DNA from: an uncultured Desulfobulbaceae bacterium
GTDB lineage: Bacteria; Desulfobacterota; Desulfobulbia; Desulfobulbales; Desulfobulbaceae
Direction: 5' to 3'
Assembly: GCA_947260045.1 (NCBI GenBank)
Contig: CAMYOP010000004.1
Span: 1 to 23,472 of the forward strand
Length of the DNA stretch: 23,472 nt
This document shows positions 1 to 6,375 of the stretch, piece after piece; position 1 is the stretch's first letter; every line of letters begins with the position of its first letter. A program made the translations under genes and the position numbers. The notes beneath the pieces were generated by a model, which ran no database searches, was not told the origin of the DNA, and was given only the letters and a program-made list of their open reading frames with translations.

Positions 1-1293
1 ATCTAATGCCAGTTTCCGCAAGTCGTTTTTCTCCATGGAGACAAACCATTGTTCGGTGGCACGGTACATCACTGGTTTTTTACAACGCCAGCAATGGGGA
101 TAACTGTGACTGATTCGCTCTTCCTGAATAAGGAATCCCTCGGCACGAAGATCTTCATTAATTTCCTTATTTACATCAGGAATCTTTCTACCTTCATACT
201 TGCCGGCTTCAGAGGTGAACGTGCCGGTAGCATCCACAGGTGACAAGACCTCAAGTCCATAGCGCAGGCCTGTCTGATAATCATCTGCACCATGCCCTGG
301 AGCGGTATGCACACAACCCGTACCGCTTTCGGTGGTGACATAATTTGCCAGCACCATTAAGGAATCACGCTCTAAAAATGGATGTCTGCATTTTTTCCCT
401 TCAAGTCCTTTGGCTGAGAAGGTGGTAAGGGTCTGATAGTTGTCTATTTCAAATTCTTCAAAACATTTTTCAACGAGTTCTTCTGCCAAAAGCCAGATTT
501 CGCCATCAACTTCAACTGCTGCATAGGTAAAGTCTGGATGAAAAGCCACTGCAAGATTTGCAGGCAGAGTCCATGGAGTGGTGGTCCATATAACAGCAAA
601 TACTTTTTTCCCCTGTAATTCCGAAACAACACCAGATAAATCGTCTATAACGGGAAATTTCACATAGATTGAAGGAGAGCTGTGATCATGGTATTCAACC
701 TCAGCTTCTGCAAGAGCAGTTTGACAGGTGGCACACCAATAGACTGGTTTTTTAGAACGAACAACAGCATCTGAGAGAAGAAACTTGTTGAACTCTCGAG
801 CAATGGAAGCTTCGTAGCCAAAGTTCATTGTAAGATAAGGATCTTTCCAGTCACCAAGAACACCAAGACGCATAAATTCTGCTTTTTGGGTTTTGATCCA
901 TTTCGCTGCGTATTTTCGGCAGGCACCTCTTTTGCCAAGCTTGCTGATCACATCTTTTTTCTTACCAAGCTCTTTGTCTACATTATGCTCGATGGGAAGG
1001 CCGTGACAATCCCAGCCAGGAATGTAGGGAGCGTTAAAACCATCCATTCTACGGGATTTTAGTATTATATCCTTAAGAACTTTGTTAAAGGCTGTGCCGA
1101 GATGAATATGACCATTGGCGTATGGAGGACCATCATGGAGAATAAAATCAGGACGGTTGGCGCCAGCTTCAAGCAATTTTGCGTAGAGCTGTTCTTTTTC
1201 CCAACGCTTGAGCACCATAGGCTCTTTTTGCGTCAGGTTGGCTTTCATTTTAAACTTAGTCTTGGGTAAATTAAGTGTATCCCTATAATCCAT
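1..1293 (-). CDS. ileS: Isoleucyl-tRNA synthetase, N-terminal part (cut by window edge)
   Basis: A reading frame of 431 codons is open from the ATG at 1293 down to base 1 with no stop, so the C-terminal half lies outside the window. The translation reads as class I isoleucyl-tRNA synthetase, which charges tRNA-Ile in the cytoplasm. Visible features are HDGPPYANGHIHLGT (residues 53-67, containing the HIGH-type ATP-binding motif as HLGT), the GWDCHGLPIE motif, and the CP1 editing-domain stretch TTTPWTLPANLA. The protein of this family is about 930 residues, so slightly under half is present. The chosen start gives MDYRDTLNLPKTKFKMKANL, matching the usual N-terminus. An in-frame GTG four codons upstream is possible, and no strong ribosome binding site is seen. 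The KMSKS loop and C-terminal zinc site cannot be judged. Family assignment is secure. Confidence 0.97.
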   Translation of the reverse strand, partial: MDYRDTLNLPKTKFKMKANLTQKEPMVLKRWEKEQLYAKLLEAGANRPDFILHDGPPYANGHIHLGTAFNKVLKDIILKSRRMDGFNAPYIPGWDCHGLPIEHNVDKELGKKKDVISKLGKRGACRKYAAKWIKTQKAEFMRLGVLGDWKDPYLTMNFGYEASIAREFNKFLLSDAVVRSKKPVYWCATCQTALAEAEVEYHDHSSPSIYVKFPVIDDLSGVVSELQGKKVFAVIWTTTPWTLPANLAVAFHPDFTYAAVEVDGEIWLLAEELVEKCFEEFEIDNYQTLTTFSAKGLEGKKCRHPFLERDSLMVLANYVTTESGTGCVHTAPGHGADDYQTGLRYGLEVLSPVDATGTFTSEAGKYEGRKIPDVNKEINEDLRAEGFLIQEERISHSYPHCWRCKKPVMYRATEQWFVSMEKNDLRKLALD

Positions 1294-1450
1294 TGTACCA
1301 TCCACGAAGGGAAAATTTGCAAGGCGCCATACACGACGAAACTGCCAGCTCTCTGCAGTGCTGGTTATCCTCAGATATTGCCTGAATAATTGAATTGAAT
1401 AATTTTTAAATAAAAAATCTACCTACGATTCTTTAAAAACAAAAGGGTAA

Positions 1451-1478
1451 AATCTAACAGGAACTCATCAAGATGCAA
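1451..1478 (-). promoter_or_regulatory. Possible promoter upstream of ileS
   Basis: On the minus strand, TTGCAT (1473-1478) is followed after 16 bases by TAGATT (1451-1456), with a TG one base before the -10 box. It would give a leader of about 150 nt for ileS. A small hairpin (CCAGC 1345-1349 with GCTGG 1360-1364) lies in that leader. This is only a consensus match and other starts are possible. Confidence 0.3.
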
Positions 1479-1892
1479 GCAGAAAGTAATAAAATTCTGA
1501 TGTTTTTCTATAAAAGAGGCAGATGAAATTCTATATATTTTTACGCCTTCACTTCTTTCTTGCAATGACGCTTGACGTCCAGCTTCCTTTAATAAACTAA
1601 AGAACAGGTGCAGGAAAACCATTTAAAGGGACGAAAAGGTAGCCCAAAAGTAGCTCCATTATTTACTTGTCGTTTCCGGTGAAAACAAGAAACAACCCGT
1701 CAGAATTACAACAAATGCCATGCTAATAAACTATTGTTTTAATTGGTAATTTTAGCCACTACAATAAGAACCAAAAAAAATGCCAAATATCCACAATCTT
1801 TTTGGCTCTTCTGTTGTTCTTTTTTGCATCACGTTGTATTCTGTTACATTTCAATCAACAAACTGATAAAACTGTAACAAATATATTTATTT

Positions 1893-1921
1893 AGGTGGCT
1901 GTGTCGCTACTACAACCACCT
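1893..1921 (+). promoter_or_regulatory. Leader hairpin before the TSCPD-like gene
   Basis: AGGTGGCTGT (1893-1902) can pair with ACAACCACCT (1912-1921), with one mismatch and a 9-base loop. It ends 29 bases before the TTG start and is followed by a short T-rich stretch, so it could act as an attenuator or an mRNA-stabilising structure. Only the pairing is seen; the role is a guess. Confidence 0.35.
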
Positions 1922-1950
1922 CTGTTTTCCATAAGGAAGGAGGATACACC

Positions 1951-2535
1951 TTGACTGCAACACCAAAACAAAACGCTAAATATTGTGACTTTTGCGGTGA
2001 ACTTAAAAAAACTCAGCAGTCCGGCAAACAACAAGTGTGCGCAACATGTCGTACTGTTATAAGTAACGTGAAAAATCATCCTGAGATTGTAAAGAGGGCG
2101 TGGCAACAGTATCAGGATGAACCGATTATCCCCAAGATAAAAGAAGCAGGAGTAGACGGTATCCTGGATCTGCCTGAAGTCCTTGACGGAAAAAGGTATC
2201 GGGCGATTGATCGAGATAAAAACAAATGGTACCTCTCTGTCAGTGAGGTTGATGGCGATCCTATTGAAGTCTTTGCCTCTACAGCATTTGACCGGGACCA
2301 TGAACTGCAATCACGCATCTCCAACCTGACAACCATCACCAGATTAATCTCATTTATTCTCCGTCACATCTTTTTAAGCGAACAGATGACCTTTGACAAA
2401 TGTCTTAAGCAAATTCAACGTAGCTCCAGGCAGAAAAATGATCTTCCAGATATGCTCTATGGAGTATTGAGTAAATATGAAAAGATCAATCCCAAAGGCA
2501 AGGATGATTCACCATCACCAAAAGAGGCAGCATAA
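1951..2535 (+). CDS. Zinc-ribbon protein with TSCPD-like domain (ribonucleotide reductase-associated fold)
   Basis: A 194-residue cytoplasmic protein starting with TTG, chosen because a strong ribosome binding site (AAGGAGG) sits 7-8 bases upstream and the zinc ribbon follows directly. The N-terminus has CDFC (C12, C15) and CATC (C30, C33), a four-cysteine zinc ribbon. Residues about 68-180 resemble the TSCPD domain found at the C-terminus of B12-dependent (class II) ribonucleotide reductases and as stand-alone proteins. The matching parts are LPEVLDGKRYRA, a strand region ending GDPIEVFA, a helix with ITRLISFILRH, and KCLKQIQ. The TSCPD signature itself is not conserved (NDLPDM in its place). 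No signal peptide is seen. It is convergent with msrAB, 34 bp away, and a weak hairpin (AGGCAG 2525-2530 with CTGCCT 2541-2546) spans the stop codon. Assignment is by eye; the function is unknown. Confidence 0.55.
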   Translation: MTATPKQNAKYCDFCGELKKTQQSGKQQVCATCRTVISNVKNHPEIVKRAWQQYQDEPIIPKIKEAGVDGILDLPEVLDGKRYRAIDRDKNKWYLSVSEVDGDPIEVFASTAFDRDHELQSRISNLTTITRLISFILRHIFLSEQMTFDKCLKQIQRSSRQKNDLPDMLYGVLSKYEKINPKGKDDSPSPKEAA

Positions 2536-2569
2536 GAATACTGCCTGTATATGAAACTCAATGGTTTAA

Positions 2570-3625
2570 TTATTTATCAAATAGTTTCAAATACTTTCCA
2601 TACCCTTCCTGCTCCATCTCCTGCTTTGGCACAAACCGCAGGGCTACAGAATTGATACAATAACGGAGTCCACTTGGCTCAGGGCCGTCCTCAAAAACAT
2701 GGCCAAGATGAGAACCTGCATCTTTGCTGCGTACTTCTGTGCGAGTCATGAAAAGCTTACTATCTACTTTTTCTTCAATATTTCCCGGCTCCAGTGGCCT
2801 TGAAAAACTAGGCCAACCTGTTTTTGAGTCATACTTATCAATGGAACTGAAAAGGACTTCCCCTGAAACTACATCCACATAGATACCAGCTTTTTTGTTA
2901 TTCCAGTATTCGTTATTATACGGTTCTTCTGTACCTTCTTCCTGGGTAACATAATATTGTAGTGGTGTAAGTTTATGGCGTAAATCCTGTTCACTGGTCT
3001 TTTCCTGCACAGGTTGACCGTTCCAGACCCTTTGTAAAAACTGATCACGACCAGAACCAGAACGGTACCACTTGTAACGCAGCGGATTATTCTTGTAATA
3101 GTCCTGATGATACTCTTCAGCAGGATAGAAGATTTTCACGGATAAGATTGGCGTGACAATAGGTTTATCAAAAACACCTTTTTTATCCAGTTCACTTTTG
3201 GAAAGCTCTGCAAGCTTCTTTTGATTCTCATCATGAAAATATATTGCCGTTGAATACGCTTTCCCTCTGTCTCCGAATTGCCCACCAGGGTCAGTTGGAT
3301 CAACTTGTCGCCAAAAAACCTCAAGGAGTTGTTCATAACTCACAAGTTCGGAATCATAGACGACTTCAATTACTTCCAGATGATTTCCTGCAGAATAATT
3401 CTCATAGTTTGGATTCTCAGAATAACCGCCACTGTAGCCGGAAGTTACAGACATAACGCCTTTCATGCTTTCAAAAGGTTTTTCCATACACCAAAAACAC
3501 CCGCCAGCAAAGGTTGCCTTTTCTAAATTTTTTCCGCTGATAGTTTCCGCTATTGTATTTTGAGCAAGTGAATGCAAAAACAGGAACCCTGTAAAGATAA
3601 TGGGCAACAAATAAATACTTTTCAT
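2570..3625 (-). CDS. msrAB: Exported bifunctional methionine sulfoxide reductase MsrA-MsrB
   Basis: A 351-residue fusion that repairs oxidised methionine in proteins, with MsrA acting on the S- and MsrB on the R-sulfoxide. An N-terminal signal peptide (about residues 1-26, hydrophobic core IYLLPIIFTGFLFL) places it in the periplasm. MsrA occupies residues about 36-190, with catalytic Cys43 in GGCFWCMEKPFE. MsrB occupies about 215-340, with GWPSF, RSKDAGSHLGHVF and catalytic Cys323 in RYCINSVALRF. The CxxC pairs that bind zinc in many MsrB proteins are absent, so this is the zinc-free type. The start has GAGGTG 6 bases upstream. The IS1380 element begins 56 bp upstream of this ATG and may have separated the gene from its original promoter. 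Assignment is secure. Confidence 0.97.
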   Translation of the reverse strand: MKSIYLLPIIFTGFLFLHSLAQNTIAETISGKNLEKATFAGGCFWCMEKPFESMKGVMSVTSGYSGGYSENPNYENYSAGNHLEVIEVVYDSELVSYEQLLEVFWRQVDPTDPGGQFGDRGKAYSTAIYFHDENQKKLAELSKSELDKKGVFDKPIVTPILSVKIFYPAEEYHQDYYKNNPLRYKWYRSGSGRDQFLQRVWNGQPVQEKTSEQDLRHKLTPLQYYVTQEEGTEEPYNNEYWNNKKAGIYVDVVSGEVLFSSIDKYDSKTGWPSFSRPLEPGNIEEKVDSKLFMTRTEVRSKDAGSHLGHVFEDGPEPSGLRYCINSVALRFVPKQEMEQEGYGKYLKLFDK

Positions 3626-3681
3626 TGCTACACCTCGTGTTTTATTCCTTTATGGGTAGAAAATAATCATTGCCACCCTAA

Positions 3682-3697
3682 CCTGGATTTCTCATTA
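3682..3697 (+). repeat. IS1380 left inverted repeat
   Basis: CCTGGATTTCTCATTA, preceded directly by the CTAA target duplication at 3678-3681. It pairs with the right end at 13 of 16 positions. Confidence 0.9.
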
Positions 3698-3709
3698 AGT
3701 TGAACAAAA

Positions 3710-3775
3710 AAGGCCACAAATGTTGTATATTTAACGTTATCTCAATGCGTTAACTAACTCAACAAAGGTGGCCTT
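3710..3775 (+). promoter_or_regulatory. Stem-loop hiding the transposase ribosome binding site
   Basis: AAGGCCAC (3710-3717) pairs with GTGGCCTT (3768-3775), TGTTG (3721-3725) with CAACA (3760-3764), and TTAACG (3731-3736) with CGTTAA (3748-3753). Together they make one long interrupted hairpin that ends exactly at the transposase ATG. The ribosome binding site AAGGTGG (3766-3771) lies inside the stem. Sequestering the start in RNA read in from outside is a known way for insertion sequences to limit transposase production; that role is inferred here from position. Confidence 0.65.
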
Positions 3776-5191
3776 ATGAGAACAGAGTGTACAAAAAGTT
3801 ACCGATCATTTCAAGCTTTGGGAAAAAGAGAAATTATTACAGATTTCAGCGGTGGAACTATCACCTCAGATGGTGGAGCGTTGCTGTTGAGGGAAGTTGA
3901 GCAACGAACAGCGATTCTACATCGTTTTGCTGAATGCTTTACTGATTATCGTCAGGCGAAACGCATTGAGCATGACGTCTTGTCCCTTGTTTCACAAAGG
4001 GTAATGGGCCTTGCATTAGGATATGAAGATCTCAACGACCATGATCAATTGGCAAAGGACCAGATGCTTGCGATTGCAGTTGGAAAGAGTGATCCGACAG
4101 GTATGGATCGTGTTTCCGAGAAGGATAAAGGTAAGCCGCTGGCTGGTAAAAGCACTCTGAACCGTTTGGAATTAACTGCTCCAAACGCTAATGCCAAGAG
4201 TGCTTACAAAAAAATTGCCCTTACACCGGAATCGGTAGACAACCTTTTTGTTGATGTCTTTCTTGAATCATACCCGAACGCACCAGAAGAGATCATCCTT
4301 GATGTTGATGCCACCGATGATCCTTTGCATGGCAACCAGGAAGGTAAGTTTTTCCATGGCTATTACAAGGCATACTGCTATCTGCCGTTGTACATATTTT
4401 GCGGAAAACACCTGTTGTGTGCCCGGCTGGGCACGGCAAATATCGATGCAGCAGCTGGTACCGTTGAAGAATTGGAACGTATAGTTCAACGTATTTGGGA
4501 GGATTGGCCGACGACCAGAGTTGTTGTTCGTGGCGACAGTGGCTTTTGCCGTGAAAGACTGATGAGTTGGTGCGAAGATAATGATGTTCATTTCATCATT
4601 GGTATTGGTAAAAATAATCGCTTGAACCAAGAGGTTGAAGAGGAATTGGCGTTAGCCAAAGCATTGTATCAATGCAGCGGTAAAGCATCCCGAGTTTTCA
4701 AGAATTTTTGTTATAAGACCCTGAAGAGCTGGCGCTGGCACCGGAGAGTAATCGGAAAGGCCGAGCACCTTGCCAAGGGAGCAAATCCTCGTTTCATCGT
4801 CACCTCATTTACCGCGAAAGAATGTGGCGCTCAGGAACTCTATGAGAAACGGTATTGTGCTCGAGGTGAAATGGAAAACCGGATTAAAGAGCAACAACTG
4901 ATGTTATTTGCGGACAGGACCAGTACAAGCAAATTACATAGTAACCAAGTCAGGCTCTATTTTTCTTCTATAGCGTATGTCCTACTGCAGGCACTCCGAC
5001 GCTTGGGCCTTGCCGGAACAGAAATGGCAAAGGCTCAATGCGATACAATCCGATTAAAACTGCTCAAGATTGGAGCCCGTATACGAATCACTGTGAGGAA
5101 GGTATGGGTAGCTTATGCAGGTGGTTATCCCTACAAGAGGCTGTTCTCTCACATAGTGAAAAATTTAATGAAAATTCCCCTCAGGATATGA
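3776..5191 (+). CDS. IS1380-family DDE transposase
   Basis: A 471-residue transposase, full length for the family, that would cut and join the ends of this element. The N-terminus has the family-typical ITDFSGGTITSDGGALLL followed by a helical region. The DDE core is visible: DVDATDDPLHG (residues 176-186), VRGDSGFCRERL (Asp254), and GEMENRIKEQQL with the acidic residue at 365 or 367. The frame has no internal stop. The ATG is preceded by AAGGTGG, which is base-paired in the leader hairpin. About 200 bp of non-coding element sequence follow the stop. There is no passenger gene. Assignment is secure; activity is likely but unproven. Confidence 0.95.
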   Translation: MRTECTKSYRSFQALGKREIITDFSGGTITSDGGALLLREVEQRTAILHRFAECFTDYRQAKRIEHDVLSLVSQRVMGLALGYEDLNDHDQLAKDQMLAIAVGKSDPTGMDRVSEKDKGKPLAGKSTLNRLELTAPNANAKSAYKKIALTPESVDNLFVDVFLESYPNAPEEIILDVDATDDPLHGNQEGKFFHGYYKAYCYLPLYIFCGKHLLCARLGTANIDAAAGTVEELERIVQRIWEDWPTTRVVVRGDSGFCRERLMSWCEDNDVHFIIGIGKNNRLNQEVEEELALAKALYQCSGKASRVFKNFCYKTLKSWRWHRRVIGKAEHLAKGANPRFIVTSFTAKECGAQELYEKRYCARGEMENRIKEQQLMLFADRTSTSKLHSNQVRLYFSSIAYVLLQALRRLGLAGTEMAKAQCDTIRLKLLKIGARIRITVRKVWVAYAGGYPYKRLFSHIVKNLMKIPLRI

Positions 5192-5342
5192 TCTTGAGAG
5201 GAACCAATTGCGCGACCAAAGGGGCAAGTGCGTCCGGTGGAGGTAAGATATTCTTAAAATCGGGAAATAAACTACTGATTTCAGAAAAAACAACCAGTGG
5301 CACGACCTGACAGTCAACATGTAAGTCCAACTTTGAAAAAAT

Positions 5343-5368
5343 GACTGGTTTATTACTGGAATCCAGTC
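5343..5368 (+). terminator. Hairpin near the right end of the IS, possible terminator
   Basis: GACTGG (5343-5348) can pair with CCAGTC (5363-5368), or in a tighter form ACTGG (5355-5359) with CCAGT (5363-5367) around AAT, followed by CGTTTATTAAT. The T-run is weak. It may end transposase transcription inside the element. Confidence 0.35.
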
Positions 5369-5379
5369 GTTTATTAATC

Positions 5380-5395
5380 TAATGAGAAAAGCGGG
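5380..5395 (-). repeat. IS1380 right inverted repeat
   Basis: On the plus strand TAATGAGAAAAGCGGG, the partner of the left end, followed at once by the second copy of CTAA (5396-5399). Confidence 0.9.
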
Positions 5396-5533
5396 CTAAA
5401 ACAAAAGAGACGCTGGAAAATATTTGAGGGGAGTGAAAACAGAAGAGAGGACTAAGTTATTTCAGGAATTTTCAAATTACAAAGATACTATTAGGACAAA
5501 AGTATATTATTTGAGCACCCCAATATTATTAAG

Positions 5534-5565
5534 GGGCTCACTCATTGGGGGAAATGAGCGAGCCC
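5534..5565 (-). terminator. Terminator of the rubredoxin operon
   Basis: A 12-bp stem (5534-5545 with 5554-5565, one mismatch, 8-base loop) begins 7 bases beyond the rubredoxin stop on the minus strand and is followed there by CCTTAATAATATT. The T-run is imperfect, but the position and stem strength fit a terminator. A second small hairpin (GAGC and CCCC against GGGGCTC, 5513-5539) overlaps it as an alternative fold. Confidence 0.55.
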
Positions 5566-5572
5566 GCTGGTA

Positions 5573-5728
5573 TTAAACTTTATAAAAATATTCCTTTTCA
5601 GCACCACATTTTGGGCAAACCCAATCAGCTGCAATATCTTCAAAAGCTGTTCCAGGTTCAACCCCGTTTTCATAATCTCCTTCTTCAGGATCATACACAT
5701 AACCACATGGGCATTCCCAACTGTCCAT
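5573..5728 (-). CDS. Rubredoxin with an unusual CXC first iron-binding loop
   Basis: A 51-residue cytoplasmic electron carrier holding one iron by four cysteines. The ATG at 5728 has GGAGG six bases upstream. The sequence shows ECPCGYVYDP at the N-terminus, the conserved NGVEPGTAFED turn, and DWVCPKCGA near the C-terminus. The aromatic core residues Trp4, Tyr10, Tyr12, Trp36 and Phe48 typical of rubredoxins are present. The second cysteine pair is the normal CxxC, but the first is C6-P-C8, one residue shorter than the usual CxxC; I checked this base by base. It follows the desulforedoxin-domain gene by 62 bp on the same strand and is probably in one operon with it. Rubredoxins serve peroxide- and superoxide-reducing enzymes in anaerobes; the partner here is unknown. 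Family assignment is secure. Confidence 0.93.
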   Translation of the reverse strand: MDSWECPCGYVYDPEEGDYENGVEPGTAFEDIAADWVCPKCGAEKEYFYKV

Positions 5729-5790
5729 TTTTACCTCCATCTTTATTGTGTTCAGTATATTATCTATGACAACGAATGCTCAAATTGAAA

Positions 5791-6117
5791 TTAATCAACA
5801 CTTCCCATAACCACACCACAACAATAAGGAACTTCTCCACCAGACTTTACATTCATATATTTATTACACGTGGTACAAATATAGGTGGTATCATCAGCTG
5901 ATACCTGTTCAGAAAAAACCGTCTTGCCGCCAGGTACTCCTTCAATTAAAAAGCGGGCAATATTTTCTTTGCTTGGAACAAATTCCCCTATGGGGGTCAA
6001 TTTTTTTGATTCACCAATACAATCTATTAAAATACGCCACAGGGATTCAAGAGAAGCTGTTTCCTGTGCGTCATCGGGTGCAACGTCCACGACATTTCGA
6101 TCAATAGTAATCCTCAT
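5791..6117 (-). CDS. Protein with C-terminal desulforedoxin-like iron site
   Basis: A 108-residue soluble protein. The start at 6117 was chosen because AGGAGG lies 9 bases upstream; longer frames would add an unlikely N-terminus. The C-terminus (about residues 77-106) reads YICTTCNKYMNVK, then a Gly-Gly turn and VPYCCG. The cysteines are C81, C84, C99 and C100, the CxxC...CC spacing of desulforedoxin and of the N-terminal domain of desulfoferrodoxin, with 14 residues between the pairs against about 15 in desulforedoxin. Such sites bind one iron in a distorted FeS4 centre. The first about 75 residues, which begin MRITIDRNVVDVAPDDAQE and are mostly helical in appearance, match nothing I recognise. 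The downstream rubredoxin suggests an electron-transfer pair. No superoxide reductase domain is attached. The domain call is fairly sure; the function is unknown. Confidence 0.72.
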   Translation of the reverse strand: MRITIDRNVVDVAPDDAQETASLESLWRILIDCIGESKKLTPIGEFVPSKENIARFLIEGVPGGKTVFSEQVSADDTTYICTTCNKYMNVKSGGEVPYCCGVVMGSVD

Positions 6118-6157
6118 TAGAATGCCTCCTACTTGATAACAGTTATTATTTTTAACA

Positions 6158-6186
6158 AAAATAGCACAGCAGATAGTATATGGCAA
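6158..6186 (-). promoter_or_regulatory. Promoter of the desulforedoxin-like/rubredoxin operon
   Basis: On the minus strand TTGCCA (6181-6186) is followed after 17 bases by TATTTT (6158-6163), with TG placed one base ahead of the -10 box. This gives a leader of about 34 nt to the ATG at 6117. The -35 box matches consensus at 5 of 6 positions, the -10 box at 4 of 6. Confidence 0.55.
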
Positions 6187-6330
6187 GGATAATTCATAGT
6201 GAAACTATGGAATTCCCCTTGGTTCATAATACCAAAAAGGAAACGAGATCCAAGCAATAAGAAAGGAATTTTGAAAAATATTGGAAGAACCAGGAAACGT
6301 CTGAAAGAAACAAACCAAAGATCAAACAAT

Positions 6331-6364
6331 ACGCCGGAAAAACTATTATAGTATTTTCCGGCGT
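6331..6364 (-). terminator. Strong hairpin after ilvC
   Basis: ACGCCGGAAAA (6331-6341) pairs with TTTTCCGGCGT (6354-6364), and the inner ACTA/TAGT extends the stem, giving an almost unbroken 34-bp palindrome 12 bases past the ilvC stop. On the minus strand it is followed by ATTGTTTGATCTTTGG, a weak T-run. It is probably the ilvC transcription end or a 3' stabilising structure. Confidence 0.6.
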
Positions 6365-6375
6365 GTAAAAAAATA

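Larger units (their letters stand above)
1294..1950. other. 657-bp intergenic region between ileS and the TSCPD-like gene
   Basis: No convincing gene is present. A 67-codon minus-strand frame at 1419-1622 has low-complexity composition and no ribosome binding site. The left part holds a candidate ileS promoter. The right part, in front of the plus-strand gene, has a 7-bp inverted repeat (TGTTACA 1842-1848 and TGTAACA 1873-1879) that could be an operator, and a leader hairpin at 1893-1921. The rest is plain AT-rich sequence with no recognisable RNA. Confidence 0.5.
3682..5395 (+). mobile_element. Complete IS1380-family insertion sequence
   Basis: A 1714-bp element with one transposase gene. 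Its ends are imperfect inverted repeats: left CCTGGATTTCTCATTA (3682-3697) and right, read on the minus strand, CCCGCTTTTCTCATTA (5380-5395), identical at 13 of 16 positions. The element is flanked by CTAA on both sides (3678-3681 and 5396-5399), the 4-bp target duplication expected for the family. The size is typical for IS1380 elements. Intact ends, the duplication and a full-length transposase suggest a fairly recent insertion. It lies between msrAB and the rubredoxin operon and interrupts no recognisable gene. Confidence 0.93.

Noticed and set aside
1419..1622. A 67-codon minus-strand frame between ileS and the TSCPD-like gene
   Set aside because: No ribosome binding site, no recognisable family and low-complexity composition; it also overlaps the likely ileS promoter.
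5038..5310. A 90-codon plus-strand frame overlapping the transposase 3' end
   Set aside because: It is an out-of-frame shadow running into the non-coding tail of the insertion sequence, with no ribosome binding site or family match.
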